Source: Arthrobacter wenxiniae (GTDB lineage: Bacteria; Actinomycetota; Actinomycetes; Actinomycetales; Micrococcaceae). Taken from it: a stretch of 42,618 bases of DNA. The position numbers and the translations under genes are program-made. Positions 15,348-23,904 of the stretch are shown here, piece by piece. The notes under the pieces were generated by a model. The model had not been told where the DNA came from and made no database searches. It worked only from the letters and a program-made list of their open reading frames with translations. Positions within the stretch are counted from its first letter, which is position 1. Each line of letters starts with the position of its first letter. The stretch lies in the NCBI RefSeq assembly GCF_013376105.1, contig NZ_JAAMFM010000036.1, positions 1 through 42,618 on the forward strand, given 5' to 3'.

Positions 15348-15353
15348 ATCATA
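15348..15353 (-). promoter_or_regulatory. -10 box of the gntR gene (leaderless)
   Basis: TATGAT on the minus strand, 6 nt upstream of the ATG at 15341. No Shine-Dalgarno sequence lies between. Confidence 0.5.
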
Positions 15354-15371
15354 CCGATTTGGTCTCGGTTG

Positions 15372-15400
15372 TTGATAAGTATGTTTTATGTGACTAACAT
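15372..15400 (+). promoter_or_regulatory. Promoter of the galactonate operon with an overlapping dyad
   Basis: TTGATA (15372-15377), a 17-nt spacer, then TAACAT (15395-15400), close to consensus. The dyad ATGT-N5-ACAT (15388-15400) covers the -10 box and is a candidate operator for the divergent GntR protein. Confidence 0.7.
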
Positions 15401-15484
15401 CGCAAATACGGCATATGTGTTGCGGTGCCCCATTGTCACGTGGAACCCTGCGGTTCCCGGTAAAGAAAAGAAAAGGACCTCGTA

Positions 15485-16771
15485 ATGAAGCGACGCTCTG
15501 TACTTCAACTCCTGGCTGTTGCAGTGGTGGTTCCATTTGGTGTTGCGGCCTGCGGTGGTGGCGGCGGCGGGGGAAAGGCGTCCAGCACGGTCCGTGTCAC
15601 GCTCGCCAACCACGTGTGGACCGACGGCATCAAGGCCGCCATTCCCGAATTTGAAAAAGAGTCGGGGCTCAAGGTCGAGCTGACCCAGCTTGGCGAAGAC
15701 CAGCTGTCCGACCAGTACAACGTCAAGCTCAACGCCGGCAGCGATGAAATTGACGTCATGATGTACCGCCCCCTTCAGGAAGGCAAGCAGTTCGCCAAGA
15801 ACACATACCTGGCCGACCTGACCAAGCACGTCAGTTCGGACGCGTCGTGGGACTGGAAGGACTTCCAGCCCGGACCGGTCACCGCCAGCACCTTTGACGG
15901 CAAGGTGGTCGGCGTCCCGATCATCACCGAGCGCGAGGTGCTCTACTACCGCAAGGACCTGCTGGAAGCGGCGGGCGTCGCGGTCCCGAAGACCATGGCG
16001 GAGCTTGAAGCGGCGGCCAAGAAGATCTCCGAGACCAACAAGGGCATCGCCGGCTTCGTGGCCCGCACCAACAAGTCCGCGGCGGTCACGCAATTCTCCA
16101 GCTTCCTGTACAGCTTCGGCGGGGACTTCATGGACGATTCCGGCAAGTCGACCATCGCGACGCCTGAAGCCAAGGCGGCCTACGCCTTTTACGGCGGCTT
16201 GATCAACAAGTACGGCCCCGCCAATGTCAGCACCGACATGAGCTGGCCGGAGGCCATGGCCATCTTCACGCAGGGCAATGCGGCCTTCTACACCGAGGCC
16301 GACTCCCTGTACAAGAATGCCACCGACACGGCGAAGTCCAAGGTTGCCGGCACGGTGGGCTTCGCCGCACTGCCGGCGGGGCCTGCGGGCGCCAAGCCCT
16401 ACAACATCCCGTCATGGGGGCTTGCCATCAACTCGGCCTCGGGAAACCAGGACAACGCCTGGAAGTTCATCCAATGGGCCACGTCGAAGGAGCGGACCCT
16501 CGCCGCGCAGAAGGCCGGCGTCCCCGGCCCGCGCAGCTCCGTCTGGGCGGATGCGGACGGCATCTCGACCTACCCGAAGGACCTGGCCGAGGCCATCGCC
16601 TTCAGCGCAGAGCACGGTGTGGGCCACGACCGGCCCCTGGTGATTGCCGTTGGCAAGGCGCGGGAGATTGTCGGCGAACCGATCGTCACCGCCATCACCG
16701 GCGGCGATTCCGCCGCGGCGGCCACCACATCCAACGCGGCCTTCCAGAAGTTCCTGGAAAGCGACAAGTAA
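15485..16771 (+). CDS. ABC transporter substrate-binding lipoprotein, probable galactonate binder
   Basis: A 428-residue family 1 binding protein. The signal peptide ends in a lipobox (VAAC, Cys about 22) and is followed by a glycine run. The mature part has the expected features: TVRVTLANHVWTDGIKAAIPEFEKESG, YYRKDLLEAAGVAVPKTMAELEAAAKKI, GNAAFYTEADSLYKN and SWGLAINSASGNQDNAWKFIQWAT. AAAAGGA precedes the ATG. It is the first gene of the operon that continues with permeases and galactonate catabolism genes, so the ligand is probably D-galactonate or a precursor. That assignment is from context, not from the protein itself. Confidence 0.85.
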   Translation: MKRRSVLQLLAVAVVVPFGVAACGGGGGGGKASSTVRVTLANHVWTDGIKAAIPEFEKESGLKVELTQLGEDQLSDQYNVKLNAGSDEIDVMMYRPLQEGKQFAKNTYLADLTKHVSSDASWDWKDFQPGPVTASTFDGKVVGVPIITEREVLYYRKDLLEAAGVAVPKTMAELEAAAKKISETNKGIAGFVARTNKSAAVTQFSSFLYSFGGDFMDDSGKSTIATPEAKAAYAFYGGLINKYGPANVSTDMSWPEAMAIFTQGNAAFYTEADSLYKNATDTAKSKVAGTVGFAALPAGPAGAKPYNIPSWGLAINSASGNQDNAWKFIQWATSKERTLAAQKAGVPGPRSSVWADADGISTYPKDLAEAIAFSAEHGVGHDRPLVIAVGKAREIVGEPIVTAITGGDSAAAATTSNAAFQKFLESDK

Positions 16772-16780
16772 TTCCCTTCC

Positions 16781-16853
16781 GGGCGGCAGGGACGGCATCC
16801 GCCGTTCCCGCCGCCCAAGTCCTGGTCGCGCCGGCCGCATGCAGGGCCGGCGC
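16781..16853 (+). terminator. Two hairpins between binding-protein and permease genes
   Basis: An imperfect hairpin GGGCGGC...GCCGCCC (16781-16816) is followed by a perfect 9-bp hairpin GCGCCGGCC/GGCCGGCGC (16828-16853). Neither has a T-run. Same placement as the hairpin at 6528 in the other importer, so probably a device for higher binding-protein expression. Confidence 0.6.
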
Positions 16854-16884
16854 GGAACCTCCCTTTCGATTCCCTAGGTGAGCC

Positions 16885-17823
16885 ATGTCTGTTTCCGTCA
16901 AGACCCCGGCCGGCCGCCGGTCGGCGCCCCCGCCACGATCGTTTTCCGACTGGGCCAACCAGCACAGAAAGTGGCTGTTTGCCGCACCGGCCATGATCTT
17001 TGTGGGCCTGCTGATCATTTTTCCGCTGGCCTGGACCGTCTACCTGAGCCTGACGGACTCGCATGGTTCGGTGCGGGCCCCGTCGGACTTCATCGGGCTG
17101 AACAACTACGTGACGGTGCTTTCGGACACCGACCGCTTCTGGCCCGCCGTGGGGCGGACGGCGTACTTCACGTTCACGGCGCTCGCGGTTGAAATGGTGC
17201 TGGGCATGATCATCGCCCTGCTCCTGTGGCGCCCCTTCCGCGGTGAAAAGTGGGTCCGCGTCGCGATTCTCCTGCCTCTCGTGGCAACGCCGGTTGCTGT
17301 CGGCATGATGTGGCGGCTGATCTTCGACCCCAACATCGGCTTCGCCAACCAGATGCTCGGCTGGGTGGGCATCCCCCCGCAGCCGTGGCTGTCGGGGCAG
17401 TACACGGCCCTGCCCACCACCATCTTCATGGACATCTGGCAGTGGACGCCCATGGTGGTCCTGATCCTGCTGGCCGGGCTGACGTCGCTGTCCGACGAGC
17501 CTGACGAGGCTGCCCGCGTGGACGGCGCCAGCGCCAGGCAGCGCTTCTTTTACATCACCCTGCCGCTGATGATGCCAACCGTGATTGTCGCCATCCTGCT
17601 GCGCAGCATTGACGCATTGAAGACCTTTGACATCCTCTACGCCACGAAGGGCAAGGGCGGAGGGTCATTCCATGAGGTGGAGACGCTGAATGTGTACGCG
17701 TACGGGCTCAGCTTCGACTACAACGAATACGGCGTGGCTTCCGCCGTGCTCATCATCTTCTTCCTCATCATCATCGCGTTCATGTGGGTTCTGACCCGCC
17801 GCAGGAAAGGCGCACAGCAATGA
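16885..17823 (+). CDS. ABC transporter permease, galactonate operon (MalF type)
   Basis: A 312-residue membrane protein with six transmembrane helices. It has the EAA motif DEAARVDGASARQRFFYITLP at about residues 208-228, the coupling site to the ATPase. Its stop overlaps the next ATG (ATGA), so the two permeases are translationally coupled. It forms the channel with the following protein. No ATPase gene is in the operon. Confidence 0.88.
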   Translation: MSVSVKTPAGRRSAPPPRSFSDWANQHRKWLFAAPAMIFVGLLIIFPLAWTVYLSLTDSHGSVRAPSDFIGLNNYVTVLSDTDRFWPAVGRTAYFTFTALAVEMVLGMIIALLLWRPFRGEKWVRVAILLPLVATPVAVGMMWRLIFDPNIGFANQMLGWVGIPPQPWLSGQYTALPTTIFMDIWQWTPMVVLILLAGLTSLSDEPDEAARVDGASARQRFFYITLPLMMPTVIVAILLRSIDALKTFDILYATKGKGGGSFHEVETLNVYAYGLSFDYNEYGVASAVLIIFFLIIIAFMWVLTRRRKGAQQ

Positions 17824-18713
17824 GCAACGCACTTCTGCCCGCCGGCAGCACCCGAGTGGATCCGCAGGCCGCCGCCGCGCCGGCACGCCGCCGCAAGCCG
17901 CTGTCCGTGCGCGCCTACACGTGGTTCCGCGTCGGCGCGCTCATTGTGGTGGTGCTGGCCCTGCTGGCGCCCCTGGCCTGGCTTTTCGCGTCGTCGCTGA
18001 AGACCAACGTGGACATTTACGACGCCTCCAAGACGATCGTCTTCACGCCCACGTTGGAGAACTACGTCAACGTCATCACCCGCAACAACTACTTTGTCTA
18101 CATCTTCAACAGTTTCTGGGTGGCGCTTGTCTCCACCGTGCTGTCCCTGCTGCTGGGCGTCCCGGCCGCCTATGCCATGAGCCGCTTCACCATGCACCGG
18201 TCCGCCCTGGTGGTGCTGATGGCCCGCGTCATCCCAGGCATTTCACTGCTGGTGCCGTGGTACTACGTGTTCTCCAACATGCGCATGGTGGGCGGATTCA
18301 CCGTCCTGATCCTCAGCCACATGTTCGTGGCACTGCCGCTGATTGTGTACATCATGATGAGCTACTTCGACTCCATGCCGCTGGAGCTGGAGGAATCGGC
18401 GCAGGTCGACGGGCTGACACCGATCGGCGCCTTCCAGAAGATCACACTCCCGCTGTCCGTGGGCGGGATGGCCACTTCAGGCATCCTGGCATTCATCTTT
18501 TCCTGGAACAACTTCATGTTCGCCCTGGTGCTCTCCGGCGCGCACACCAAGACGCTGCCCGTGGCCATATTTGACTTTGTTTCCTACGCCAGCATCGATT
18601 GGGGCGGGCTGATGGCCGCGGCAACCGTGGTCACCGTACCCATCATGGTCATTGCCCTCTTCACGCAAAAATACATCGTCTCCGGCATGACCGCCGGCGC
18701 AACCAAGGGATAG
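17820..18713 (+). CDS. ABC transporter permease, galactonate operon (MalG type)
   Basis: A 297-residue membrane protein. After a basic N-terminus it has six transmembrane helices, the EAA motif LEESAQVDGLTPIGAFQKITLP at about 191-212, and the usual end SGMTAGATKG. Start ATG 17820 overlaps the upstream stop. The dehydratase gene follows after 10 nt, tying the importer to galactonate breakdown. Confidence 0.9.
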   Translation: MSNALLPAGSTRVDPQAAAAPARRRKPLSVRAYTWFRVGALIVVVLALLAPLAWLFASSLKTNVDIYDASKTIVFTPTLENYVNVITRNNYFVYIFNSFWVALVSTVLSLLLGVPAAYAMSRFTMHRSALVVLMARVIPGISLLVPWYYVFSNMRMVGGFTVLILSHMFVALPLIVYIMMSYFDSMPLELEESAQVDGLTPIGAFQKITLPLSVGGMATSGILAFIFSWNNFMFALVLSGAHTKTLPVAIFDFVSYASIDWGGLMAAATVVTVPIMVIALFTQKYIVSGMTAGATKG

Positions 18714-18723
18714 GCGCGCATTC

Positions 18724-19872
18724 GTGACCCGCATTGTCAAAGTGGAAACATTCCTGGTCCCGCCGCGCTGGCTGTTTGTGCGCATCGAGACGGCCGGCGG
18801 GATCGTGGGGTGGGGGGAGGCCACCTGCGAGGGCCGGAGCGAAACGGTGCGCACCGCCGTCGAACAACTCTCCGAAGTCCTCATTGGCGCCGACGCGCTG
18901 CGCATTGAAGACCACTGGCAGGTCATGAGCAAGGGCTCCTTCTACCGGGGCGGCCCCATCCTCGCCAGTGCCGTGTCCGGCCTTGACCAGGCGCTGTGGG
19001 ACATTGCCGGCAAGCACTTCAACACCCCGGTCCACCAGCTCCTCGGCGGGCACGTCCGCGACCGCATCCGGGCCTACGGCTGGGTGGGCGGCGACGAGCC
19101 GGGGGAGGTGGCCGAATCCATCCAGGCCCAGCTGGACGTGGGGCTGACGGCGGTAAAGATGAACGCCAGCGGGCGGATGTCCCTTGTCGCGTCCGTGGCG
19201 GAGATCGACGGCGTGGTCCGGCGGGTGGCGGCGGCCCGGGAGGTCCTTGGCGAGCACCGCGACGTTGCCGTGGACTTTCACGGCCGGTTCACCCTGGCCA
19301 ACGCGCGGCGCGTGGCGCCGCTGCTGGAACCCTACCGGCCGTTCTTCCTCGAGGAGCCCGTGGTCCCGGAAAACACCCACCTGCTGCGTGAATTCACCCG
19401 GTCCACCACCACCCCCGTCGCCACGGGGGAGAGGCTGTACAGCAGGCAGGAATTCCTGCCTGCCCTCCAGGCCGGCATTGCCGTGGCGCAGCCGGACCTC
19501 TCACATGCCGGCGGCATCACCGAGGTGCGCAAGATCGCCGCGCTGGCCGAGGTCTACGACGTCCAGCTGGCCCCGCACTGCCCCCTCGGCCCGCTGGCGC
19601 TCGCCGCCTGCCTGCAGGTGGGGTTCGCAACACCGAACTACCTGATCCAGGAACAAAGCATCGGCATCCACTACAACCAGGGAGCCGAGGTACTGGACTA
19701 CGTGCTGGACAAGGGCCCGCTGAAATTTGTGGACGGGCACTTCGAGCGGCTGCTCGGCCCGGGGCTGGGCATCGACATTGACGAACGGGCAGTGCGCGAC
19801 GCCGACAAGCGCGGGCACGCCTGGCGCGGCCCGGTGTGGCGGCACGCCGACGGCTCCTTTGCGGAATGGTGA
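18724..19872 (+). CDS. dgoD: D-galactonate dehydratase
   Basis: A 382-residue enolase-superfamily enzyme (mandelate racemase group), the same length as E. coli DgoD and similar throughout, from PPRWLFVRIET to the C-terminal AEW. It removes water from D-galactonate to give 2-keto-3-deoxygalactonate. Metal ligands are Asp184 (VDFHGRF), Glu210 (FLEEPV) and Glu236 (TGERLYSR). The catalytic histidines are His186 and His285 (LAPHCPLGP). The segments QPDLSHAGGITE and QEQSIGIHYNQGAE are strongly DgoD-like. The start is GTG 18724. It lies between the permeases and the aldolase gene in one operon. Closely related MR-group dehydratases exist, but the local similarity and context favour galactonate. Confidence 0.93.
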   Translation: MTRIVKVETFLVPPRWLFVRIETAGGIVGWGEATCEGRSETVRTAVEQLSEVLIGADALRIEDHWQVMSKGSFYRGGPILASAVSGLDQALWDIAGKHFNTPVHQLLGGHVRDRIRAYGWVGGDEPGEVAESIQAQLDVGLTAVKMNASGRMSLVASVAEIDGVVRRVAAAREVLGEHRDVAVDFHGRFTLANARRVAPLLEPYRPFFLEEPVVPENTHLLREFTRSTTTPVATGERLYSRQEFLPALQAGIAVAQPDLSHAGGITEVRKIAALAEVYDVQLAPHCPLGPLALAACLQVGFATPNYLIQEQSIGIHYNQGAEVLDYVLDKGPLKFVDGHFERLLGPGLGIDIDERAVRDADKRGHAWRGPVWRHADGSFAEW

Positions 19873-19879
19873 GGCTGCG

Positions 19880-20536
19880 ATGAGCCAAACACCCGAGGAA
19901 TTCCTCGCCGGGATCCGGTCCGCCAAGCTCGTGGCCATTGTGCGCGGCACCGGCGGCGCCGCCGCGGCGGCCGCGGCCCTGGCCCTCATGGAGGAGGGAT
20001 TCCGCTACGTTGAAGTGGCGCTGACGACGCCGGACGCCCACGGCGCGATTGCGGCCGTCCGTGCGGCGGCGCCCCCGGGCGCGCTGGTGGGGGCCGGCAC
20101 GGTCCTCTCCGCGGCCGACGTCAGGGAGGTGGAAGCGGCCGGGGCCCAGTTCATCGTCACGCCCGCCCTGGCGGAGTCCATCCGTGCGGCGGCCCGGCGC
20201 GGCCTCCCGGTCCTGGCCGGTGCCCTGACCCCGACCGAGGTGCTCGAGGGCATGAACCGCGGCGCCACCCTGGTCAAGCTCTTCCCGGCGTTCATCGGCG
20301 GGCCCCGCTACCTGAAGGCGCTGCTGGACCCGTTCCCGGGGGTCCCGCTGGTTGCCGTCGGCGGGGTGGGTGCGGCGGACGCCGCCGCCTACTGGGATGC
20401 CGGGGCCGCCGCCGTCGGGCCGGGCAGCCCGCTGGTGGGCGACGCCGCATCGCCCGGCGGGGACCTGGCGGCGATGCGGGCCCGGGCCCGCGACTACCTG
20501 CGCACGGCGGCGGACCATTCGCGCCAGGCCGGCTGA
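19880..20536 (+). CDS. dgoA: 2-dehydro-3-deoxy-6-phosphogalactonate aldolase (KDPG aldolase family)
   Basis: A 218-residue class I aldolase of the Eda/DgoA family. It cleaves 2-keto-3-deoxy-6-phosphogalactonate to pyruvate and glyceraldehyde-3-phosphate. The Schiff-base lysine is Lys133 (LVKLFPAF) and the general acid/base is Glu45 (YVEVALTT). GAGTV and VAVGGVG form the usual TIM-barrel phosphate elements. The true start is ATG 19880 with GAGG 5 nt upstream, 7 nt after the dehydratase stop; the frame is open further upstream only as a shadow. Sequence alone does not exclude a gluconate-derived KDPG substrate; the neighbour dgoD makes galactonate more likely. Confidence 0.9.
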   Translation: MSQTPEEFLAGIRSAKLVAIVRGTGGAAAAAAALALMEEGFRYVEVALTTPDAHGAIAAVRAAAPPGALVGAGTVLSAADVREVEAAGAQFIVTPALAESIRAAARRGLPVLAGALTPTEVLEGMNRGATLVKLFPAFIGGPRYLKALLDPFPGVPLVAVGGVGAADAAAYWDAGAAAVGPGSPLVGDAASPGGDLAAMRARARDYLRTAADHSRQAG

Positions 20537-20543
20537 GGGCGGC

Positions 20544-21500
20544 GTGGCTCCCGTGGACGTGCTGACCTTCGGGGAAACCATGGTGTCCCTGCGCTCCACG
20601 GGTCCGCTGGCCCAGGGCGGCACCCTCACCATGCACGCCGCCGGCGCGGAATCGAACGTGGCCGTGGGCCTGGCCCGCCTGGGGCACTCGGTGCGGTGGG
20701 CCGGCCGGCTCGGCCGCGACCCGCACGGGGACTTCGTCGAACGGGCGCTGCGGGCCGAGGGTGTGGACCTGGCGGTGCGCCGGGACGGTGGTCGGCCCAC
20801 GGGGGTGATGTTCCTGGAGCGGCGCACCGCGGACCTCAGCCGGGCCTACTACTACCGCTCGGGTTCGGCCGGCTCCGGCCTCAGCCGCGCCGACCTGGAA
20901 CGCCCGCTCGAGGACGGCGCCGGGATCCTGCACCTGACCGGGGTCACCCCCGCCCTCTCGGCGGAGGCACTGGACGCCTTTGTCTTCGCCGCCGAAACAG
21001 CGGCCGCGCGCGGCATGGTGGTCTCGCTGGATGTCAACTACCGCGGCAAGCTGTGGTCCCGGGAGGACGCCCGGGCGGCCCTTGCCCCGGTGGCCCGGCA
21101 TGCCGCCGTCGTCATCGCCTCGGACGACGAACTGGACCTCCTGTCGGGGCGGCCCGGCACGGGCAGCGTTGCCGGCACGGCCGCGGAACTGCTCGGGCTG
21201 GGCGTGCGCGACGTCGTCGTCAAGCTGGGTGCCCGGGGCGCCGACGCCTACACGGCGGACGGGACCAGCCACGTTGACGCGGTTGCCGTGGAAGCGGTGG
21301 ACACTGTCGGCGCCGGGGACGCGTTCACGGCCGGCTACCTCTCGGTGCTGCTCGAGGGCGGGGATGTCGCCGCGCGGCTCCGGCGCGGAGCCTTGCTGGG
21401 GGCCTTTGCCGTGAGCACCGCGGGCGACTGGGAGGGCCTTCCCCGCAGGGACGAACTGGGGCTGCTGGAATCGCTGGACGCGGGAGGCACGGACCGGTAG
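20544..21500 (+). CDS. PfkB-family 2-keto-3-deoxy sugar-acid kinase
   Basis: A 318-residue ribokinase/PfkB-fold kinase resembling 2-keto-3-deoxygluconate kinases (KdgK). Substrate-side motif: GAESNVAVGLARLG near residues 34-47. The C-terminal signature DTVGAGDAFTAGYL contains catalytic Asp259. In this operon it should phosphorylate 2-keto-3-deoxygalactonate at C6, the step between DgoD and DgoA. E. coli uses the unrelated DgoK family for this step, so this is a different enzyme family in the same role. The start is GTG 20544 (GAGGG upstream); GTG 20553 is an alternative. It converges on the response-regulator gene with a 12-nt gap. Confidence 0.88.
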   Translation: MAPVDVLTFGETMVSLRSTGPLAQGGTLTMHAAGAESNVAVGLARLGHSVRWAGRLGRDPHGDFVERALRAEGVDLAVRRDGGRPTGVMFLERRTADLSRAYYYRSGSAGSGLSRADLERPLEDGAGILHLTGVTPALSAEALDAFVFAAETAAARGMVVSLDVNYRGKLWSREDARAALAPVARHAAVVIASDDELDLLSGRPGTGSVAGTAAELLGLGVRDVVVKLGARGADAYTADGTSHVDAVAVEAVDTVGAGDAFTAGYLSVLLEGGDVAARLRRGALLGAFAVSTAGDWEGLPRRDELGLLESLDAGGTDR

Positions 21501-21512
21501 GGGTGCCCGGGT

Positions 21513-22181
21513 CTAGGCGATCGTGTAGGAGTTCAGCGGGCGGCCCGTGGTCCCGTAGCTGAGGTCGAGGACCACCAGGCCCTTGCGCTCCAGCGCCCCG
21601 AGATAGCGCTGGGCCGTCGGGCGGCTGACGCCCAGCCTGTCGGCGATTTCCGCCGCGCCCACCGGCCCGCCTGCGGTCTTCACGGCGTCGAGCACCTTCT
21701 GCATGGTGGGCTGCAGGCGCGGCGCGGGGGCCGCGGAACGTACGGCGGCGGAACGCGTGTTGTACAGGCTGTCCACCACGGCCTGGCTTGCCGACCGCGC
21801 CGAATCCAGCTCCTGGCGCCAGCGCTGGTAGGCCTCCAGCTGGGCGCGCAGCTGCTCGAAGCTGAACGGCTTGACCAGGTAGTAGACGGCGCCGCTGCTC
21901 ATGGCCGACCTGACGGTGGCCAGGTCCCGGGCCGCGGTGATGATGATGCAGTCAACCTCGGTGCCGGCGGCCTGCAGCGACCGCAGCAGCGACAGCCCGT
22001 CCTCGTCCGGCAGATGCACGTCGAGCAGGAGCAGGTCCGGGGACAGCCGGGCAATGGCCTCCCGCGCGGACGCGGCACTGTACACCTCGCCCACGCATTC
22101 AAAGCCGTCAACCCGCCCCACCCGGGCGGCGTGGATGCGGGCCACCCGGAAGTCGTCGTCGACCACCAACGTCCTGATCAC
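21513..22181 (-). CDS. Response regulator, CitB/DctR type
   Basis: A 222-residue two-component response regulator. Receiver domain residues 1-120: acidic pair DDD at 8-10, phosphoacceptor Asp54 (LLLLDVHLPDEDG), Lys104 (YLVKPFSFEQ). A linker follows, and a C-terminal winged helix (about 160-222: GAAEIADRLGVSRPTAQRYLGALERKGLVV) as in citrate/C4-dicarboxylate regulators. The start is GTG 22181, overlapping the kinase stop (GTGA), with GAGGG upstream, so the pair is coupled. Likely target: the divergent ABC importer at 24003-26910. Confidence 0.92.
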   Translation of the reverse strand: MIRTLVVDDDFRVARIHAARVGRVDGFECVGEVYSAASAREAIARLSPDLLLLDVHLPDEDGLSLLRSLQAAGTEVDCIIITAARDLATVRSAMSSGAVYYLVKPFSFEQLRAQLEAYQRWRQELDSARSASQAVVDSLYNTRSAAVRSAAPAPRLQPTMQKVLDAVKTAGGPVGAAEIADRLGVSRPTAQRYLGALERKGLVVLDLSYGTTGRPLNSYTIA

Positions 22182-23824
22182 TGCGTTTCCCTCGCTTCCG
22201 TGCCCGCCGGGTCCCCCATGTCCGCCCGCGCCGGCAGCCACACCTCAAAATTACCCCCGGGCCCTGGGAAAACGTCGAGGGTGCCCCCGGCGCGGCGCAC
22301 GATCCGGCGCACCAGGGCGAGCCCGATCCCGCGGCGCATGCCGGGCCTTGTGTCCTTGGTGGAATATCCGTCCACCACCACGGCGTCGATCTTGTCCGCC
22401 GGAACTCCGGGGCCGTTGTCGCGGACGGCGATGAAAACGCCGTCGGCGTCGTCGAGCTGAACGGCCACGGTGCGCGGGCGGGGCGAATTGGCCAGGGCGT
22501 CAACCGCGTTGTCCAGGAGGTTCCCGACGATGGTCAGCAGCTCCGCCTGGTCAACCAGGGGCCGTTCCAGCCGGGACCCGGCGGTGACCTCGATGTGCAC
22601 GTCCTGTTCGGCGGCCACCGTGATTTTCGCCAGCAGCAGGGCTGCCAGCTCCGGCGGGGCAATGCGCGAACGCAGCCCCTCGCCCAATGAACGGGACGAG
22701 GCCGAGATCGCCGACACGTACGTCCTGGCCTGGTCCACGTCGCCAAGCTCGAGCAGCCCGTCCACGACGTACAGGCGGTTCGCGTATTCATGCTCCAGCG
22801 CCCGCATGGCCTCCATCAGGCCCTGGACGGAATGCAGGTCCCGGACCAGCCCCTCAATCTCGGTGCGGTCCCGCAGCGTCACCACCGAGCCGATGCTCCG
22901 CCCGCCGATCGAGACCGGCATGCGGTTGACCACCAGCAGGGCATCCTCCGTCAGCGCCACCTGGTCCGCGCCGTCCAGCTCGCCCGTAAGCAGCTCGCGC
23001 AGCCGGCCGTCCGGGACCAGGTCGGACACGGGCATCCCCAGGGCCGTCTCCTCCACCTTGAGCAGCCGGCGGGCCTCCTCGTTGATCACCGTCACCCGGC
23101 CGTCGTCGTCAAGCCCGACGACGGCCTCCCGGATGCCGTGCAGCAGCGCCTCCCGCTCCTGCAGCAGGAAGGCAATTTCCGCCGGTTCAAGATTAAACGT
23201 CACGCGCTTGATCCGGCGTGAAAGCAGCAGGGAACCTGCAACGCTCAGGCACAGCACCAACGCTGAAAAGCCCGCAATGAGCCAAATGTTTGACGCCTGT
23301 TCGTCCCGCTCCCTGGTGTCCAGGATCCCCACCGACACCTCGCCGATCACGGCGCCGTCGGCCCCGAAGACCGGCGCCTTGGCATTGGCCGAGAGCCCCA
23401 GGCTGCCCGGGTCAAACCCCAGGTGGGTCTTCCCGTCCAGAACGGCGACCGGTTCCTCCAGCTTTTTTCCGATCAGCGCAGGGTTCGGGTGGGAGTAGCG
23501 GATGCCGTTGCGGTCGGTGACCACCACGTAGGACGGATTGGCCGCAGCCACGATCCCCGCGGCCAGCGACGGGATGATGTGCTGCGGATCCCCGGCCGCC
23601 AGGGCGGAACGCAGCTGCGGCATGGCGGCGGTGGTGGTGGCGATGCCCAGTGCGCGGAGCTGGTACTGCCGATCCAGCGTCTGGTTGCTCACGACAGTAA
23701 AAAGGAACGCGCCCAGGACCACGGCGAGCAGCAGCAGGGAGAGCATGCTGAGCAGGATCTGCGTGGTCAGGGTCAGGGACCGGTGCCGCCCGCGGGCCGC
23801 GTGTGCCGAGGAGATTCCGCTCAC
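22178..23824 (-). CDS. Sensor histidine kinase, CitA/DcuS/DctS type
   Basis: About 548 residues from GTG 23824. Transmembrane helix 1 (about 22-44) and helix 2 (about 179-202) flank an extracytoplasmic PDC/Cache sensor domain with the family signature YVVVTDRNGIRYSHPNPALIG and VGILDTR. A PAS domain follows (about 219-329), then the atypical phosphoacceptor box EHEYANRL with His345 (SpoOB-like dimerisation), and a HATPase domain (GNLLDNAVDAL, VRDNGPGVP, GIGLALVRRI). This family senses citrate or other carboxylates outside the cell. The start is uncertain: in-frame ATG 23893 and GTG 23902 lie upstream, but AGG 5 nt before 23824 favours this one. Confidence 0.92.
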   Translation of the reverse strand: MSGISSAHAARGRHRSLTLTTQILLSMLSLLLLAVVLGAFLFTVVSNQTLDRQYQLRALGIATTTAAMPQLRSALAAGDPQHIIPSLAAGIVAAANPSYVVVTDRNGIRYSHPNPALIGKKLEEPVAVLDGKTHLGFDPGSLGLSANAKAPVFGADGAVIGEVSVGILDTRERDEQASNIWLIAGFSALVLCLSVAGSLLLSRRIKRVTFNLEPAEIAFLLQEREALLHGIREAVVGLDDDGRVTVINEEARRLLKVEETALGMPVSDLVPDGRLRELLTGELDGADQVALTEDALLVVNRMPVSIGGRSIGSVVTLRDRTEIEGLVRDLHSVQGLMEAMRALEHEYANRLYVVDGLLELGDVDQARTYVSAISASSRSLGEGLRSRIAPPELAALLLAKITVAAEQDVHIEVTAGSRLERPLVDQAELLTIVGNLLDNAVDALANSPRPRTVAVQLDDADGVFIAVRDNGPGVPADKIDAVVVDGYSTKDTRPGMRRGIGLALVRRIVRRAGGTLDVFPGPGGNFEVWLPARADMGDPAGTEARETQ

Positions 23825-23885
23825 CGGAACCTGCCCCCGGCCCGGTCGGGGCGCCCGTTGCGGAAAACGCACAAAACATGCACTT

Positions 23886-23904
23886 TTGCGCATAAGGTGC
23901 ACAA
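23886..23904. promoter_or_regulatory. Candidate response-regulator binding site
   Basis: TTGCGC-N7-GCACAA (23886-23891 and 23899-23904) is an inverted repeat with one mismatch, in the divergent region between the kinase and the ABC ATPase genes. Further GCACAA/TGCACTT sequences lie just beside it. Position and symmetry suggest an operator, nothing more. Confidence 0.35.
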
